This document shows positions 1 to 9,515 of a stretch of DNA of 64,000 bases, piece by piece. The notes below the pieces were generated by a model that saw only the letters and a program-made list of their open reading frames with translations, did not search any database and had not been told where the DNA came from. The stretch is from contig CP081098.1 in NCBI GenBank assembly GCA_025141015.1, positions 1,308,501 through 1,372,500 on the forward strand, read 5' to 3'. Within the stretch, counting starts at the first letter, position 1, and each line of letters starts with the position of its first letter. Source of the DNA: Rhodobacteraceae bacterium M382. GTDB taxonomy: Bacteria > Pseudomonadota > Alphaproteobacteria > Rhodobacterales > Rhodobacteraceae. The position numbers and the translations under genes were made by a program.

Positions 1-251
1 TCGAAATAGGCGGTCTGGGGCAGCTCGGTGATGGTCTGCTTGCCGGCGTTGATCAGGTCCGCGTCCTCTTCGCCCTCATAGGGAAAGGGGCCCATGCCCA
101 GCATGCCGTTTTCCGATTGCAGCGTCACTTCGACGCCTTCAGGGATGTAGTTACTGACCAGCGTCGGGATCCCGATGCCGAGGTTCACATACCAGCCGTC
201 CTGCAGTTCCTGAGCCGCGCGTGCGGCCATCTGGTTACGATCCCAAGCCAT
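1..251 (-). CDS. scoB: 3-oxoacid CoA-transferase subunit B (partial, C-terminus outside window)
   Basis: The minus strand from 251 reads [19 protein letters not shown], then [17 protein letters not shown] and [13 protein letters not shown]. These are hallmarks of the beta subunit of succinyl-CoA/acetoacetate CoA-transferase; the SENG glutamate is the family's catalytic residue. The start ATG overlaps the stop of the upstream alpha subunit by one base (TAATG), so the two are translationally coupled. The enzyme activates acetoacetate or related 3-oxoacids with CoA from succinyl-CoA. The window edge removes the remainder after about 83 codons. Confidence 0.93.
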   Translation of the reverse strand, partial: MAWDRNQMAARAAQELQDGWYVNLGIGIPTLVSNYIPEGVEVTLQSENGMLGMGPFPYEGEEDADLINAGKQTITELPQTAYF

Positions 252-973
252 TATGCGGTCTCCTTCTGACGAACCGTGCGCTGTTCGATGCGCTTTTCAT
301 GATCGCCCTTGATGATGCGGTGCACGTAAATGCCGGGCAAGTGGATCGTGTCGGGATCCAGCGAACCGGTCGGCACGATTTCTTCGACTTCGACAACGCA
401 GATCTTGCCACAGGTTGCGGCCGGTGCGTTGAAATTTCGGGCGGTCTTGCGGAACACCAGGTTGCCAGTCTCATCGGCTTTCCAGGCTTTGACGATGGCC
501 AGATCGGCAAACAGCCCTTCTTCCATGATGTAGGCTTCGTCTGCGCCATCAGGGCCGGTCGGGAATGTTTTTTCTTCCTTGCCGTCAGCAATCACCGTGC
601 CCACGCCAGTCTTGGTGTAAAAGCCGGGAATGCCTGCGCCACCGGCGCGCATACGTTCGGCCAGGGTGCCTTGGGGGTTGAATTCCAGCTCCAGCTCGCC
701 GGACAGGTACTGACGCATGAATTCCGCGTTCTCACCCACATAAGAGGAGATCATCTTTTTGACCTGGCGGGTCTGCAACAGGATGCCGATACCAAAATCA
801 TCAACGCCTGCGTTGTTGGAGGCAAAGGTCAGATCCTTGACACCGGACTCTTTGATGGCGTCCAGCAGCAATTCGGGGATGCCGCATAGGCCAAAGCCCC
901 CTGCCGCAATGAACATGCCGTCATGAAGCAGCCCATCGAGCGCTTCGGCGGCGTTGGCGTAGACTTTTTTCAT
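251..973 (-). CDS. scoA: 3-oxoacid CoA-transferase subunit A
   Basis: A 240-residue protein starting [14 protein letters not shown] with the alpha-subunit signature [16 protein letters not shown] (about residues 25-40), the usual length for ScoA/AtoD-type subunits. A GGGAGAG ribosome site lies just before the ATG at 973. It ends one base inside scoB, giving a two-gene unit for the heteromeric CoA-transferase. The family acts on acetoacetate or 3-oxoadipate. The subunit sequences look like the acetoacetate type, but substrate cannot be fixed from sequence alone. Confidence 0.93.
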   Translation of the reverse strand: MKKVYANAAEALDGLLHDGMFIAAGGFGLCGIPELLLDAIKESGVKDLTFASNNAGVDDFGIGILLQTRQVKKMISSYVGENAEFMRQYLSGELELEFNPQGTLAERMRAGGAGIPGFYTKTGVGTVIADGKEEKTFPTGPDGADEAYIMEEGLFADLAIVKAWKADETGNLVFRKTARNFNAPAATCGKICVVEVEEIVPTGSLDPDTIHLPGIYVHRIIKGDHEKRIEQRTVRQKETA

Positions 974-1165
974 GAAACTCTCCCAACAGCATGAAGTTGC
1001 TGGCGGTTGTGCCCCCGGTGCGGGGACGAGTCAATGTGCCATACCGGGCATGGGTATTTCTACGGATGGTTCGATGGCGGCGGGCGCAGGTGAGATCTCT
1101 CGACCTGATTTGCACAGCTCAGAGCGGGGCCGGCCGTTCGCGCCCTCCGCCCACCCTGTCATTCG

Positions 1166-1305
1166 GCGAGGAGTCTTCCCCTCGCGCGCGCCGTCTTTCA
1201 GCGAGGAGTTTTCCCCTCGCGCGCGCCGTTCTTCAGCGAGGAGTTTTCCCCTCGCGCTCCCCGCCCTTCAGCGAGGGGCCAGCCCCTCGCGCTCCCCGAG
1301 GTATT
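1166..1305. repeat. Four tandem 35-bp units with internal hairpins
   Basis: GCGAGG recurs at 1166, 1201, 1236 and 1271, an exact 35-bp period. Each unit has the plan GCGAGG-(A/G rich)-CCTCGC and can fold as a hairpin. The last unit is a near-perfect inverted repeat (GCGAGGGGC / GCCCCTCGC). The array lies just past the topA stop codon and merges at about 1292-1321 into a dispersed element core (CCCCGAGGTATTTTCTACCA). On the topA strand these hairpins could end transcription. The rest of the 974-1326 gap holds no gene I can support. Confidence 0.85.
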
Positions 1306-1321
1306 TTCTACCAGAAAGAAA
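1292..1321 (+). repeat. Dispersed intergenic repeat core, copy 1
   Basis: CCCCGAGGTATTTTCTACCA followed by GAAAGAAA. The reverse complement recurs almost exactly at 35428-35457, and related cores occur at 48489-48520 and 57559-57590. In each case a GC-rich hairpin ending in a run of C leads into A/T-rich sequence and a (C)CAGA-GAA tail. I see no protein or transposase associated with it. Confidence 0.75.
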
Positions 1322-1326
1322 CAGGC

Positions 1327-3999
1327 TCAGCCTTTGCTGGCGGTCTTCTTGGTGGTTTTCTTGGCCGCAGGCTTTTTGGCTGGAGCTTTCTTCTTGGTAG
1401 TTTTCTTGGCTGCTTTTTCGGTGATCAGTTGCAGCGCCAGCTCCATAGTGACAGTCGTGGGATCGGTATCTTTGGGCAGGGTCGCATTGACCTTTTCCCA
1501 TTTGACATAAGGCCCATAACGCCCATCCTGAACGGTGATCGCGCCGCCATCGGGATGATCGCCCAACTCCTTGATCGGTTTTGCAGCCGCGCGCCCGCGT
1601 CCGCGTGGATTGGCGCGCTTTTCAGCCAACAGCTCTACTGCGCGGTTCATACCGATCTCCAGAACGTCGTTGGGATCCTTGAGATTGGCGTAGGTCGGTT
1701 TTTCCTCGTCCGGAAGCTGGTGCATCAGGAAGGGGCCAAAGCGGCCAAAGTTCGATTTGATCTCTCCACCATCAGGGTGGACGCCGATGACCCGAGGCAG
1801 GTTGAGCAGAACCAATGCCTTTTCAAGGTCCATGTCATCTTTGGACCAGCCGCGTGGCAAAGACGCGCGCGGGGGTTTCTTGTTCTCGGGCGTGGGTTCG
1901 CCGCGCTGGACGTAGGGGCCGAAGCGCCCGGCCTTGAGGTGGATTTCATCCTCGCCGTCCATGCCAAGCAGACGTTCGTCACCATCGGCTCCTTCGCCTG
2001 CGATGGGGCGGGTATAGGTGCATTCGGGGTAATTGCCACAGCCGACAAATCCGCCGGTACGCGAAGTTTTCAGGTGCAATTGACCCTGGCCGCATTTCGG
2101 GCAAACCCGGGGGTCGCTGCCGTCTTCACGCGGGGGATAGAGCTGAGGTGCCAGTGCGTCATCCAGCACGTCCAGAACTTCGGTGATGCGCAGTTCGGAG
2201 GTCTCTGAAATCGCGGCCGAGAAATCGCGCCAGAACTTGCCCAGGATATCCTTGTAGTCGCCATCTCCCGCGCTGACGTCATCCAGTTGCGCCTCGAGAT
2301 TGGCCGTAAATTCGTACCCCACATACTGCCGGAAGAAATTCAGCAGAAAGATGGTGACGATACGTCCTTTGTCTTCGGGGTGCAGGCGGTTCTTGTCCTT
2401 GCGCACATATTCGCGGTCCTGGATCGTAGTGATGACGCTGGCATAGGTCGATGGACGGCCAATTCCCAATTCCTCCATCTTCTTGACCAGTGTCGCCTCG
2501 GTATAACGCGGCGGTGGCAGGGTGTGGTGCTGCAGGGCCAGGACGGATTGGTCTGCGGACAAAACAGCCGTGCCGTTTTTCATCATGTCCGAGGCGGACG
2601 GTGCTTCGAGAACGTCGGCGCTGTCCTTGGCCGTCTTTTCGAACTGGCCCCTGAGCGAGTTGCCGGAGAAGCTGGCCGCTTCGCCCTGCATGATCTGGGG
2701 CAAGCGCTTGTCATCTTCGTCGGCCACGTCATCGCGGCCTTCTTCGTAGACGCGCATGAAACCATCAAACAGCATCACCTGCCCGGTTGCGCGCAGCACG
2801 ACCTGTCGGTCATTCGATCCGACGTCGACGGTGGTGCGCTCGAGACGGGCACCCTCCATCTGGCAGGCCAGAGTACGCTTCCAGATCAGGTCGTAAAGCT
2901 TGCGCTGATCATCATCCGTGAGCCTCAGGCTGCTCGCATCGCGCGACATGTCGGTCGGGCGAATACATTCGTGGGCTTCCTGGGCGTTCTTGGCCTTGTT
3001 CTTATAAATGCGCGGCTTGGATGGCACATAGTTGGCACCATAGCGGGTTTCGATCTCGGCGCGGGCGGCCTGGACCGCTTCGGGGGCCATGTCGATACCG
3101 TCGGTCCGCATATAGGTGATATAGCCGGCTTCATACAGTCGCTGTGCCGCGCTCATGGTCTGGCGCGCGCCCATGCCGAATTTGCGGCTGGCCTCCTGCT
3201 GCAGGGTCGAGGTCATGAATGGCGCTGATGGGTTGCGCGAGGCGGGCTTGGCTTCGACCGATTGCACGAACAAATCGCGCGAGGCGACGGCCTGGACGGC
3301 CAGCTCTGCGGCAGTTTCTGTTCCAAGATCAAATTTGTCGAGCTTGTCACCGCCCAGAACGGTCAGGCGGGCCTCAAAATCCTGACCACGCGGGGTGGTC
3401 AAAAGAGCGCGTACCGACCAGTATTCCTGGGCGTTAAAGGCTTCGATCTCCATCTCGCGTTCGACGATCAGGCGCAGGCACACCGACTGCACGCGTCCGG
3501 CTGACTTGGCACCGGGCAGTTTGCGCCACAACACCGGGGAGAGGTTGAAACCCACCAGATAATCCAACGCGCGTCGCGCCAGATAAGCTTCGACCAGGGG
3601 CATATCAACCTGGCGTGGGTTGCGCATTGCTTCGGCAACCGCGTCCTTGGTGATAGCGTTGAAGGTCACGCGGCTGACCGGCGTGTCCTTTTTGATCGAC
3701 CGACGTTTTGTCAACGCCTCTTGCAGGTGCCAGCTGATGGCCTCGCCCTCGCGATCGGGGTCCGTCGCGAGGATCAGCGCGTTGTCTTCTTTCAGGGCGT
3801 CGGCAATGGCTTTGACATGTTTGCGACTGTCGTTGCCGACTTCCCATTTCATCTCGAAATCATTGTCCGTATCGACGGATCCATCCTTGGGCGGAAGGTC
3901 CCGAACATGGCCGTATGATGCCAAAACGGTGTAGTCCGAGCCTAGATATTTATTGATGGTTTTGGCTTTGGCCGGGGATTCTACAACAACTACAGGCAT
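1327..3999 (-). CDS. topA: DNA topoisomerase I
   Basis: An 890-residue type IA topoisomerase. The N-terminal TOPRIM domain starts MPVVVVESPAKAKTINKYLG and carries the DPDREGEAISWHL acidic motif. The catalytic tyrosine is Y296 in YITYMRTDGIDM. A four-cysteine zinc ribbon (CPKCGQGQLHLK...CGNYPEC) follows at about 600-630, then repeated C-terminal topoisomerase domains (GRFGPY/GRYGPYV). The last 25 or so residues are a Lys/Ala-rich basic tail (KKTTKKKAPAKKPAAKK), common in alphaproteobacterial TopA and probably DNA-binding. The protein relaxes negative supercoils. It stands alone on the minus strand, with dprA upstream on the same strand beyond a small plus-strand gene. Confidence 0.98.
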   Translation of the reverse strand: MPVVVVESPAKAKTINKYLGSDYTVLASYGHVRDLPPKDGSVDTDNDFEMKWEVGNDSRKHVKAIADALKEDNALILATDPDREGEAISWHLQEALTKRRSIKKDTPVSRVTFNAITKDAVAEAMRNPRQVDMPLVEAYLARRALDYLVGFNLSPVLWRKLPGAKSAGRVQSVCLRLIVEREMEIEAFNAQEYWSVRALLTTPRGQDFEARLTVLGGDKLDKFDLGTETAAELAVQAVASRDLFVQSVEAKPASRNPSAPFMTSTLQQEASRKFGMGARQTMSAAQRLYEAGYITYMRTDGIDMAPEAVQAARAEIETRYGANYVPSKPRIYKNKAKNAQEAHECIRPTDMSRDASSLRLTDDDQRKLYDLIWKRTLACQMEGARLERTTVDVGSNDRQVVLRATGQVMLFDGFMRVYEEGRDDVADEDDKRLPQIMQGEAASFSGNSLRGQFEKTAKDSADVLEAPSASDMMKNGTAVLSADQSVLALQHHTLPPPRYTEATLVKKMEELGIGRPSTYASVITTIQDREYVRKDKNRLHPEDKGRIVTIFLLNFFRQYVGYEFTANLEAQLDDVSAGDGDYKDILGKFWRDFSAAISETSELRITEVLDVLDDALAPQLYPPREDGSDPRVCPKCGQGQLHLKTSRTGGFVGCGNYPECTYTRPIAGEGADGDERLLGMDGEDEIHLKAGRFGPYVQRGEPTPENKKPPRASLPRGWSKDDMDLEKALVLLNLPRVIGVHPDGGEIKSNFGRFGPFLMHQLPDEEKPTYANLKDPNDVLEIGMNRAVELLAEKRANPRGRGRAAAKPIKELGDHPDGGAITVQDGRYGPYVKWEKVNATLPKDTDPTTVTMELALQLITEKAAKKTTKKKAPAKKPAAKKTTKKTASKG

Positions 4000-4136
4000 T
4001 TACGTTAAAACCTCTTTGGGCGGGTATACTGCGTTCTATGGCCGGGCAAGATGTGGGGTGCAAGTGGTTATTGTCAATCCGCGAGTTTTGGGCGCAGGGT
4101 AACGGGGCAAAACAACCCGCAAATCAGGATGTGAAC

Positions 4137-4592
4137 ATGGTGGAATGGCGAATTTTCGGGTGGCTGTTGTTGGGATTTTTGGCTTCTGGACAGGGCGCGT
4201 TGGCACAGACCTGGCACAGCCCGAACAGGGGCACCGCTGAGCGTGCCGCGCTGATGGATGCCATGCGCCCGCATGCTGAATGGGTGTTGGGCGCGCCAGT
4301 GCAATTTGTTGTCGATGATCTTCGGGTTGCGGGGGCGCTGGGTTATGCATCGCTGAGCCCGCAGCGGCCGGGCGGCGGCCAGATTGACATTCGGGCAACG
4401 CCGGGGTTTGCCCGGGGGCAACTGGATGCAGACGTCATGGATGGGACTGACATGCATGCCCTTTATCGCAGGTCCGGTTCGGTCTGGGTGGCCGTGTTGT
4501 GGTCTGTGGGGGCGACGGATGTTTGGTTTGCCGCGCCTGAATACTGTGGAATCTGGCGCGCGGTCATCCCCGAATATTGTGTAGGGCAATAG
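4137..4592 (+). CDS. Small exported protein of unknown function
   Basis: 151 residues. A longer frame is open from 4038, but ATG 4137 gives a clean signal peptide (MVEWRIFGWLLLGFLASGQGALA, cleavage near ALA-QTW), so I prefer it. The mature part contains RAALMDAMRPHAEWVLGAPVQFVVDDLRV and a Trp-rich C-terminus ending PEYCGIWRAVIPEYCVGQ with two cysteines that could form a disulfide. It is the only plus-strand gene between topA and dprA. Family not recognised; a periplasmic role is inferred only from the signal peptide. Confidence 0.75.
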   Translation: MVEWRIFGWLLLGFLASGQGALAQTWHSPNRGTAERAALMDAMRPHAEWVLGAPVQFVVDDLRVAGALGYASLSPQRPGGGQIDIRATPGFARGQLDADVMDGTDMHALYRRSGSVWVAVLWSVGATDVWFAAPEYCGIWRAVIPEYCVGQ

Positions 4593-4596
4593 GGGG

Positions 4597-5754
4597 TCAA
4601 TGCGACAGGCTGAGCAATCCGCCAGGCTGTCGGTTGATCTTGCCGTCCAACTCCAGATCAACCAGCGCAGGGCCGACGTCTCCGGCACGGGCTTGCAGGT
4701 CGCGGATCAGCTGATCTTCGGCCAGGGGGGATGGCCCAAGCCGGCTCAGGATCTGTTGGTGCAATTCCGCGGTCTCACGCAGGCTGCGTTTCTCTGGTGG
4801 TGGGGCAGGGAGAGCCGAAAGCAGATCCTCTGTCCCGGCCTCTGTTGTTACTTCGTCTTCAACAATCGGGAGCGCCGCAATGATATCGGCCGCCGTGCGC
4901 ACCAGTTGTGCACCATCCCGGATCAGCATGTTGCAGCCAGCGGCCCGGGCGTCAAAGGGATGACCGGGTACCGCCAGAACCTCGCGCCCCTGATCAAGCG
5001 CGTCCCGAGCGGTGATCAAACTGCCCGACTTGGCGGCTGCTTCGACCACGACGACTGCGCGCGACAGGCCCGAGATGATCCGGTTGCGCTTTGGGAAATG
5101 GCGGGCAATGGGGGAAACCCCCATTGGTTGTTCGCTCAACCTGAGTCCACTGGTGGCAATGTCGTGGGCGAGTTCGGTGTTTTCCACTGGATAGATTTGG
5201 TCGACGCCCCCGGCCATGACCGCAATCGTGCCGGTTTTTAGCGACGCTACATGTGCGGCTGTGTCGATACCGCGGGCCAGACCCGAGGCGATGACATAGC
5301 CCTGCTGGCCCAATTCAGTGACCAATGCCCGCGCCATGCGTGTGCCCAACGATGACGCGTTGCGCGCCCCGACCATAGCCACACAGGGGCGCGTTAGCAG
5401 GGAAAGATCGCCAATGGCCCACAGAAGCGGAGGCGCATCGCTGATCTGTGCCAAGTCTGAAGGATACTCTGGGGAGCCCAAGCACAAAAGCCGCGCGTTG
5501 GCGACTTTTGCAGCCTTGAGTTCCGCTTCGACCACACCGGGCGGGCATATTTCATACCCCGACACCCCGGCTGCACGTGCCACTTCGGGCAGTGCCAAAA
5601 GCGCGTTCTGCGCTGTGCCATATTCGGCCATCAGTCGATAAAAGGTCGTGATCCCGACCCTGCGAGAGCGCAACAGACGAAGCCACGAAAACCGATCATC
5701 TTCCGTGGTGGGTGGGAGTGGGGGGTGAATGGAAGAATTCTGATCCTCGGTCAT
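4597..5754 (-). CDS. dprA: DNA processing protein DprA
   Basis: 385 residues, normal for DprA/Smf. An N-terminal helical region (to about 75) precedes the Rossmann-like DprA domain with MVGARNASSLGTRMARAL, VIASGLARGIDTAAH, MAGGVDQIYPVEN and FPKRNRIISGLSRAVVVVEA. The C-terminal ~70 residues (ETAELHQQILSRLGPSPLAEDQLIRDL) form the winged-helix domain seen in many proteobacterial DprA proteins. DprA loads RecA on incoming single-stranded DNA during transformation. Its 3' end converges with the small exported gene, 4 bp away. Confidence 0.96.
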   Translation of the reverse strand: MTEDQNSSIHPPLPPTTEDDRFSWLRLLRSRRVGITTFYRLMAEYGTAQNALLALPEVARAAGVSGYEICPPGVVEAELKAAKVANARLLCLGSPEYPSDLAQISDAPPLLWAIGDLSLLTRPCVAMVGARNASSLGTRMARALVTELGQQGYVIASGLARGIDTAAHVASLKTGTIAVMAGGVDQIYPVENTELAHDIATSGLRLSEQPMGVSPIARHFPKRNRIISGLSRAVVVVEAAAKSGSLITARDALDQGREVLAVPGHPFDARAAGCNMLIRDGAQLVRTAADIIAALPIVEDEVTTEAGTEDLLSALPAPPPEKRSLRETAELHQQILSRLGPSPLAEDQLIRDLQARAGDVGPALVDLELDGKINRQPGGLLSLSH

Positions 5755-5942
5755 CCGTTGCTCCGCCTGCTTGCAGAAACAGGATTAACGTGTCGCGGGT
5801 TAACAGCTGGTGAATCAAAGCAAATTAATCGCAGATTTGTTCTAATTCGAGGTCGGTTATTTGTTACCTCATTGTAAATAAAAGGAAAATTTTGGGTGCT
5901 GGAATGGTGGCCTTCTAAAGTTCTGCGAAATCAAAACAAAAT

Positions 5943-5966
5943 GGGCGCAAGGATTAACTTGCGCCC
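5943..5966 (-). terminator. Rho-independent terminator downstream of tldD
   Basis: A perfect 9-bp stem (GGGCGCAAG / CTTGCGCCC) with a 6-nt loop, followed on the minus strand by ATTTTGTTTTGA. It sits about 45 bp past the tldD stop on the tldD strand. The surrounding 5755-6010 gap is A/T-rich and otherwise shows only the presumed upstream region of dprA. Confidence 0.8.
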
Positions 5967-6010
5967 AGTCTGAATATTCACTGCGAACAGATCGTTGGGG
6001 TCCGAGTGCC

Positions 6011-7441
6011 TCAGGCGGCTGCCCCCCCGACGGTGAGCCCATCCATCAACACCGTGGGCTGTCCGACACCGACCGGGACCCATTGCCCGGCCTTGCCACA
6101 ATTGCCCATGCCGGGATCCAGCGCCATGTCATTGCCGAGGCCGCGAATGCGTTTCAACGCCGAAGCACCATCCCCAATCAATGTCGCCCCTTTGACCGGA
6201 GCGCCGATTTTGCCGTTTTGAACGCGGTAGGCTTCGGTACAGGAGAAAACAAATTTGCCATTGGTGATATCGACCTGGCCGCCGCCAAACCCAACGGCCC
6301 AGATCCCATCCTTGATTTCGGCCACCAAATCATCCGGGTTGGCGTCGCCCCCCAACATATAGGTGTTGGTCATCCGCGGCATCGGCGCATGAGCATAGCT
6401 TTGGCGGCGACCGTTGCCAGTGGGGGCGACTCCCATCAGGCGGGCATTCTGGCGATCCTGCATATAGCCGACAAGAATACCGTCTTCTATCAACGTGTTC
6501 TTTTGCGATGGTGTTCCTTCGTCATCGATGCTGATCGATCCGCGCCGGTCGGCGATTGTTCCGTCGTCCAACACGGTGACCCCTGGGGCGGCGACCTGCT
6601 GACCCAGAAGACCGGCAAAGGCGGACGATCCTTTGCGGTTGAAATCCCCTTCCAACCCATGGCCGATCGCTTCGTGCAGCAGGATACCGGGCCATCCGGG
6701 GCCGAGCGCCACTTCCATCACGCCCGCCGGGGCCGGTTCAGCATCCAGATTGACCACCGCGATACGCAGAGCTTCGCGGACCTTGGCCTGCCAATCGGCG
6801 GGATCCACCAGCCCATCCAGCCCAATCCGGCCACCGCCCCCGGCGCTTCCGCTTTCGCGACGACCGTTGTGCTCTACAATGACCGACACGTTGACACGGG
6901 TCATCGGGCGGGTGTCGCTCAGATGTACCCCGTCTGGGCGCAGGATCTGAATTTCCTGAAGCGAGGCAGCCAGAGTCGCCGACACCTGAACCACTCTTTG
7001 ATCCAGATCACGTGCGTAGGCATCAATTTCCTTGAGCGTGTCGATTTTCAGCGGGAAATCCATGGCCGCAATCGGATCGGCATCGGTGTAGAGCCTGCGA
7101 TTGGTGGGGGCCGGGGCAGCTGCCAAGGTTCCGCCGCCGTCGCCAACCGCCAGACGCGCGGTTTCGGCCGCCCGTTTCAGCGCCGGGATCGACACGTCGG
7201 TGGAATGGGCATATCCGGCGACTTCGCCACGCACGGCCCTTAGTCCAAAGCCCTCGGAGGCATCATAGCTGGCGGTGCGCAGCCGCCCGTCGTCAAACAC
7301 CAGCGCTTCGGATTTGCGTCGTTCGACAAAAATCTCTCCATCGTCGGCCCCGTCGGTGGCGTGACGCAGAATCCCTTCGGCCTCATCCAGCGGCAGAGAG
7401 GTGTCAAACGGGCGAAATTGGGTATCAGACGTCGTTGTCAT
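6011..7441 (-). CDS. tldD: Metalloprotease TldD
   Basis: The frame is open to 7501, but the ATG at 7441 (MTTTSDTQFRPFDTSLPLDE) gives 476 residues, close to the known family length. The zinc motif HEAIGHGLEGDF is present, and the C-terminal part has the conserved TNTYMLGGDANPDDL and GGQVDITNGKFVFSCTEAYRVQNG segments. TldD pairs with TldE/PmbA to degrade unfolded or small peptides and to mature certain modified peptides. No TldE gene is in the window. The gene is divergent from ctaC. Confidence 0.95.
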   Translation of the reverse strand: MTTTSDTQFRPFDTSLPLDEAEGILRHATDGADDGEIFVERRKSEALVFDDGRLRTASYDASEGFGLRAVRGEVAGYAHSTDVSIPALKRAAETARLAVGDGGGTLAAAPAPTNRRLYTDADPIAAMDFPLKIDTLKEIDAYARDLDQRVVQVSATLAASLQEIQILRPDGVHLSDTRPMTRVNVSVIVEHNGRRESGSAGGGGRIGLDGLVDPADWQAKVREALRIAVVNLDAEPAPAGVMEVALGPGWPGILLHEAIGHGLEGDFNRKGSSAFAGLLGQQVAAPGVTVLDDGTIADRRGSISIDDEGTPSQKNTLIEDGILVGYMQDRQNARLMGVAPTGNGRRQSYAHAPMPRMTNTYMLGGDANPDDLVAEIKDGIWAVGFGGGQVDITNGKFVFSCTEAYRVQNGKIGAPVKGATLIGDGASALKRIRGLGNDMALDPGMGNCGKAGQWVPVGVGQPTVLMDGLTVGGAAA

Positions 7442-7641
7442 GGGGGCGAGCCTCGGATTTTTTTGATTTAGATCAAGAAAGCGTCTGTTTGACGCAAGCA
7501 TTCCTCTTTATCTGTACTCCGGAATATGGTTTTTAACGCCGTTAAAGACAACGGGGCCGGTGCGTTTTCGTGAATCAGCGATTCTGATGCGATGCGTGTG
7601 CCGGTGCGAGGACTAAAACGATCAACCGATCAGGACAGAAC

Positions 7642-8481
7642 ATGAAGAACGCTTTGACGCTTTCGGGCCTTTTTGCCGGCCTGCTGAGCTTGCCCGCCGC
7701 CGCACAAGACGCCGCGCAATCCATTGGTAAACCTGTTCCCGGCGGACTGGGTTTCCAACCTGCTGCCACGGAATTGGCACGCGATTTGCAATCGCTGGAT
7801 TATTTGATCCTGGTCATCATTACTGCCATCTGTATCTTTGTGATCGGATTGGTGCTGTGGGTGATCGTTCGCTATAACCAGCGTGCCAACCCGACACCGG
7901 CCAGCTTTTCGCATTACACACCTGTAGAAATCGCCTGGACCCTGGGCCCGATCATCATCCTGGTGTTCATCGGTGCGTTTTCGTTGCCGGTGCTGTTCAA
8001 ACAGCAGGAAATCCCCGAAGCAGACATCACCATCAAGGTGACGGGCTACCAGTGGTACTGGGGCTATGAATATGTTGACGAGGGTTTTGGCTTTGAAAGC
8101 TTCCTGCTGCCCAAGGACGAATTGGCCGAAAACGGGTACCAACCTGATGAATATCTGCTGGCCACCGACACCAAAGTCGTCGTGCCGATCGGCAAAACCA
8201 TCGTGATGCAGGTGACTGCTGCCGATGTGATCCATTCCTGGACCATTCCCGCCTTTGGCGTAAAACAGGACGGTGTGCCCGGACGTTTGGCCGAACTGTG
8301 GTTCGCAGCCGAAAAAGAAGGCATCTATTTTGGTCAGTGTTCGGAACTGTGCGGCAAGGATCACGCCTATATGCCGATCACCGTCCAGGTTGTGAGCCAG
8401 GAAGCCTATGAGGCCTGGTTGGCAGAAGCCAAAGAAGAATACGCCTCTTTGCCGCAGACCTATCAGGTTGCAATGAAGTGA
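7642..8481 (+). CDS. ctaC: Cytochrome c oxidase subunit II
   Basis: 279 residues: a signal peptide ([22 protein letters not shown]), two transmembrane helices (about 50-75 and 95-115), then the periplasmic cupredoxin domain. The aromatic cytochrome c docking stretch [10 protein letters not shown] is present. The binuclear CuA ligands appear as [12 protein letters not shown] (C233, C237, H241) with the upstream [11 protein letters not shown] histidine. It is the first gene of the aa3 oxidase operon. Subunit I is not adjacent, as in Rhodobacter/Paracoccus, where ctaD lies elsewhere. Confidence 0.98.
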   Translation: MKNALTLSGLFAGLLSLPAAAQDAAQSIGKPVPGGLGFQPAATELARDLQSLDYLILVIITAICIFVIGLVLWVIVRYNQRANPTPASFSHYTPVEIAWTLGPIIILVFIGAFSLPVLFKQQEIPEADITIKVTGYQWYWGYEYVDEGFGFESFLLPKDELAENGYQPDEYLLATDTKVVVPIGKTIVMQVTAADVIHSWTIPAFGVKQDGVPGRLAELWFAAEKEGIYFGQCSELCGKDHAYMPITVQVVSQEAYEAWLAEAKEEYASLPQTYQVAMK

Positions 8482-8490
8482 ACCCCGAAT

Positions 8491-8553
8491 GGTGGGCCAT
8501 GGCCCACCGTTCTCGCAAGACGGATGTAGGGTGCGTGGTTTCACGCACCTTTC
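8491..8553 (+). terminator. Two consecutive hairpins between ctaC and ctaB (attenuator or processing site)
   Basis: First hairpin: the perfect palindrome GGTGGGCCATGGCCCACC at 8491-8508. Second: an 8-bp stem GGTGCGTG / CACGCACC with a GTTT loop at 8530-8549, followed by TTTCG. Both lie in the 91-bp ctaC-ctaB gap. They could partly terminate transcription or protect the ctaC message, giving more subunit II than assembly factors. Confidence 0.6.
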
Positions 8554-8572
8554 GCGCCCAAAGGAAGTCGAA

Positions 8573-9514
8573 ATGAGCGACGCAAGCTTTAATGCCAGCC
8601 AGGCCTACGAGGACGAAGCCAGCTTTGGTGACTATTTCGCCCTGCTCAAGCCACGGGTGATGTCGCTTGTGGTGTTCACGGCGCTTGTCGGTTTGGTCGC
8701 CGCACCGGTTTCTGTGAACCCATTTGTTGCCTTTTGTGCCATCCTGTTTATCGCCATTGGCGGCGGGGCTTCGGGTGCTTTGAACATGTGGTGGGACGCC
8801 GATATCGACGCCATCATGAAGCGGACCAAAAAGCGTCCGATTCCCGCGGGCAAGGTCGGCTCTGAAGAAGCCATGCAGATCGGTCTGGCGCTATCGGCCA
8901 TGTCCTGTGTGATGCTGGCGCTGGCAACCAATATCTTTGCCGGTCTGTTCCTGGCCTTTACCATCTTCTTTTACGTTGTCGTTTACACCATGTGGCTGAA
9001 ACGGCTGACGCCACAGAACATCGTGATTGGCGGCGCTGCCGGAGCTTTCCCGCCGGTCATCGGCTGGATCGCGGCCACCGGATCGATGGACGTTGAACCC
9101 TGGCTGATGTTCGCTTTGACGTTCATGTGGACGCCGCCGCATTTCTGGGCTCTGGCCTTGTTCATGCGTTCGGACTACGACGATGCTGGTGTGCCGATGC
9201 TGACCGTGACCCATGGACGCCGCGCGACCCGCACACATATTCTGGTTTATACGGCACTGTTGGCCCTGTTTGCGGTGGGCGCGGCGTTCTCGGACATTGG
9301 CGGGCCGATCTATCTGACCGTCGCCGTGGTGCTGAACGCCCTGTTCCTTCGTGGGGCCTGGAAGATTACGCGCCGTGACGAAGACGCGTCAGAAGCCGAC
9401 AACTTCAAAGTTGAACGCAGCTTCTTCAAACTCTCGCTTCTGTATCTGTTCCTGCACTTTGGTGCGGTGCTGGTCGAAGCGATCCTGAAACCCTTTGGTC
9501 TGGGAGGCTGGTAA
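8573..9514 (+). CDS. ctaB: Protoheme IX farnesyltransferase (heme O synthase)
   Basis: ATG 8573 is preceded by AAAGGAAG and gives MSDASFNASQAYEDEASFGDY; an in-frame upstream extension to 8489 lacks a ribosome site and overlaps the hairpins. The 313-residue polyprenyltransferase has about nine membrane helices, the first aspartate-rich motif NMWWDADIDAIMKRTKKRPIP and a second conserved motif in DYDDAGVPMLTVTHG. It farnesylates heme B to heme O on the way to heme A for the oxidase encoded around it. Confidence 0.97.
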   Translation: MSDASFNASQAYEDEASFGDYFALLKPRVMSLVVFTALVGLVAAPVSVNPFVAFCAILFIAIGGGASGALNMWWDADIDAIMKRTKKRPIPAGKVGSEEAMQIGLALSAMSCVMLALATNIFAGLFLAFTIFFYVVVYTMWLKRLTPQNIVIGGAAGAFPPVIGWIAATGSMDVEPWLMFALTFMWTPPHFWALALFMRSDYDDAGVPMLTVTHGRRATRTHILVYTALLALFAVGAAFSDIGGPIYLTVAVVLNALFLRGAWKITRRDEDASEADNFKVERSFFKLSLLYLFLHFGAVLVEAILKPFGLGGW

Positions 9515-9515
9515 C

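Noticed and set aside
1166-1305. CRISPR array
   Set aside because: The four 35-bp units adjoin without spacers and no cas genes are present; this is a simple tandem repeat.
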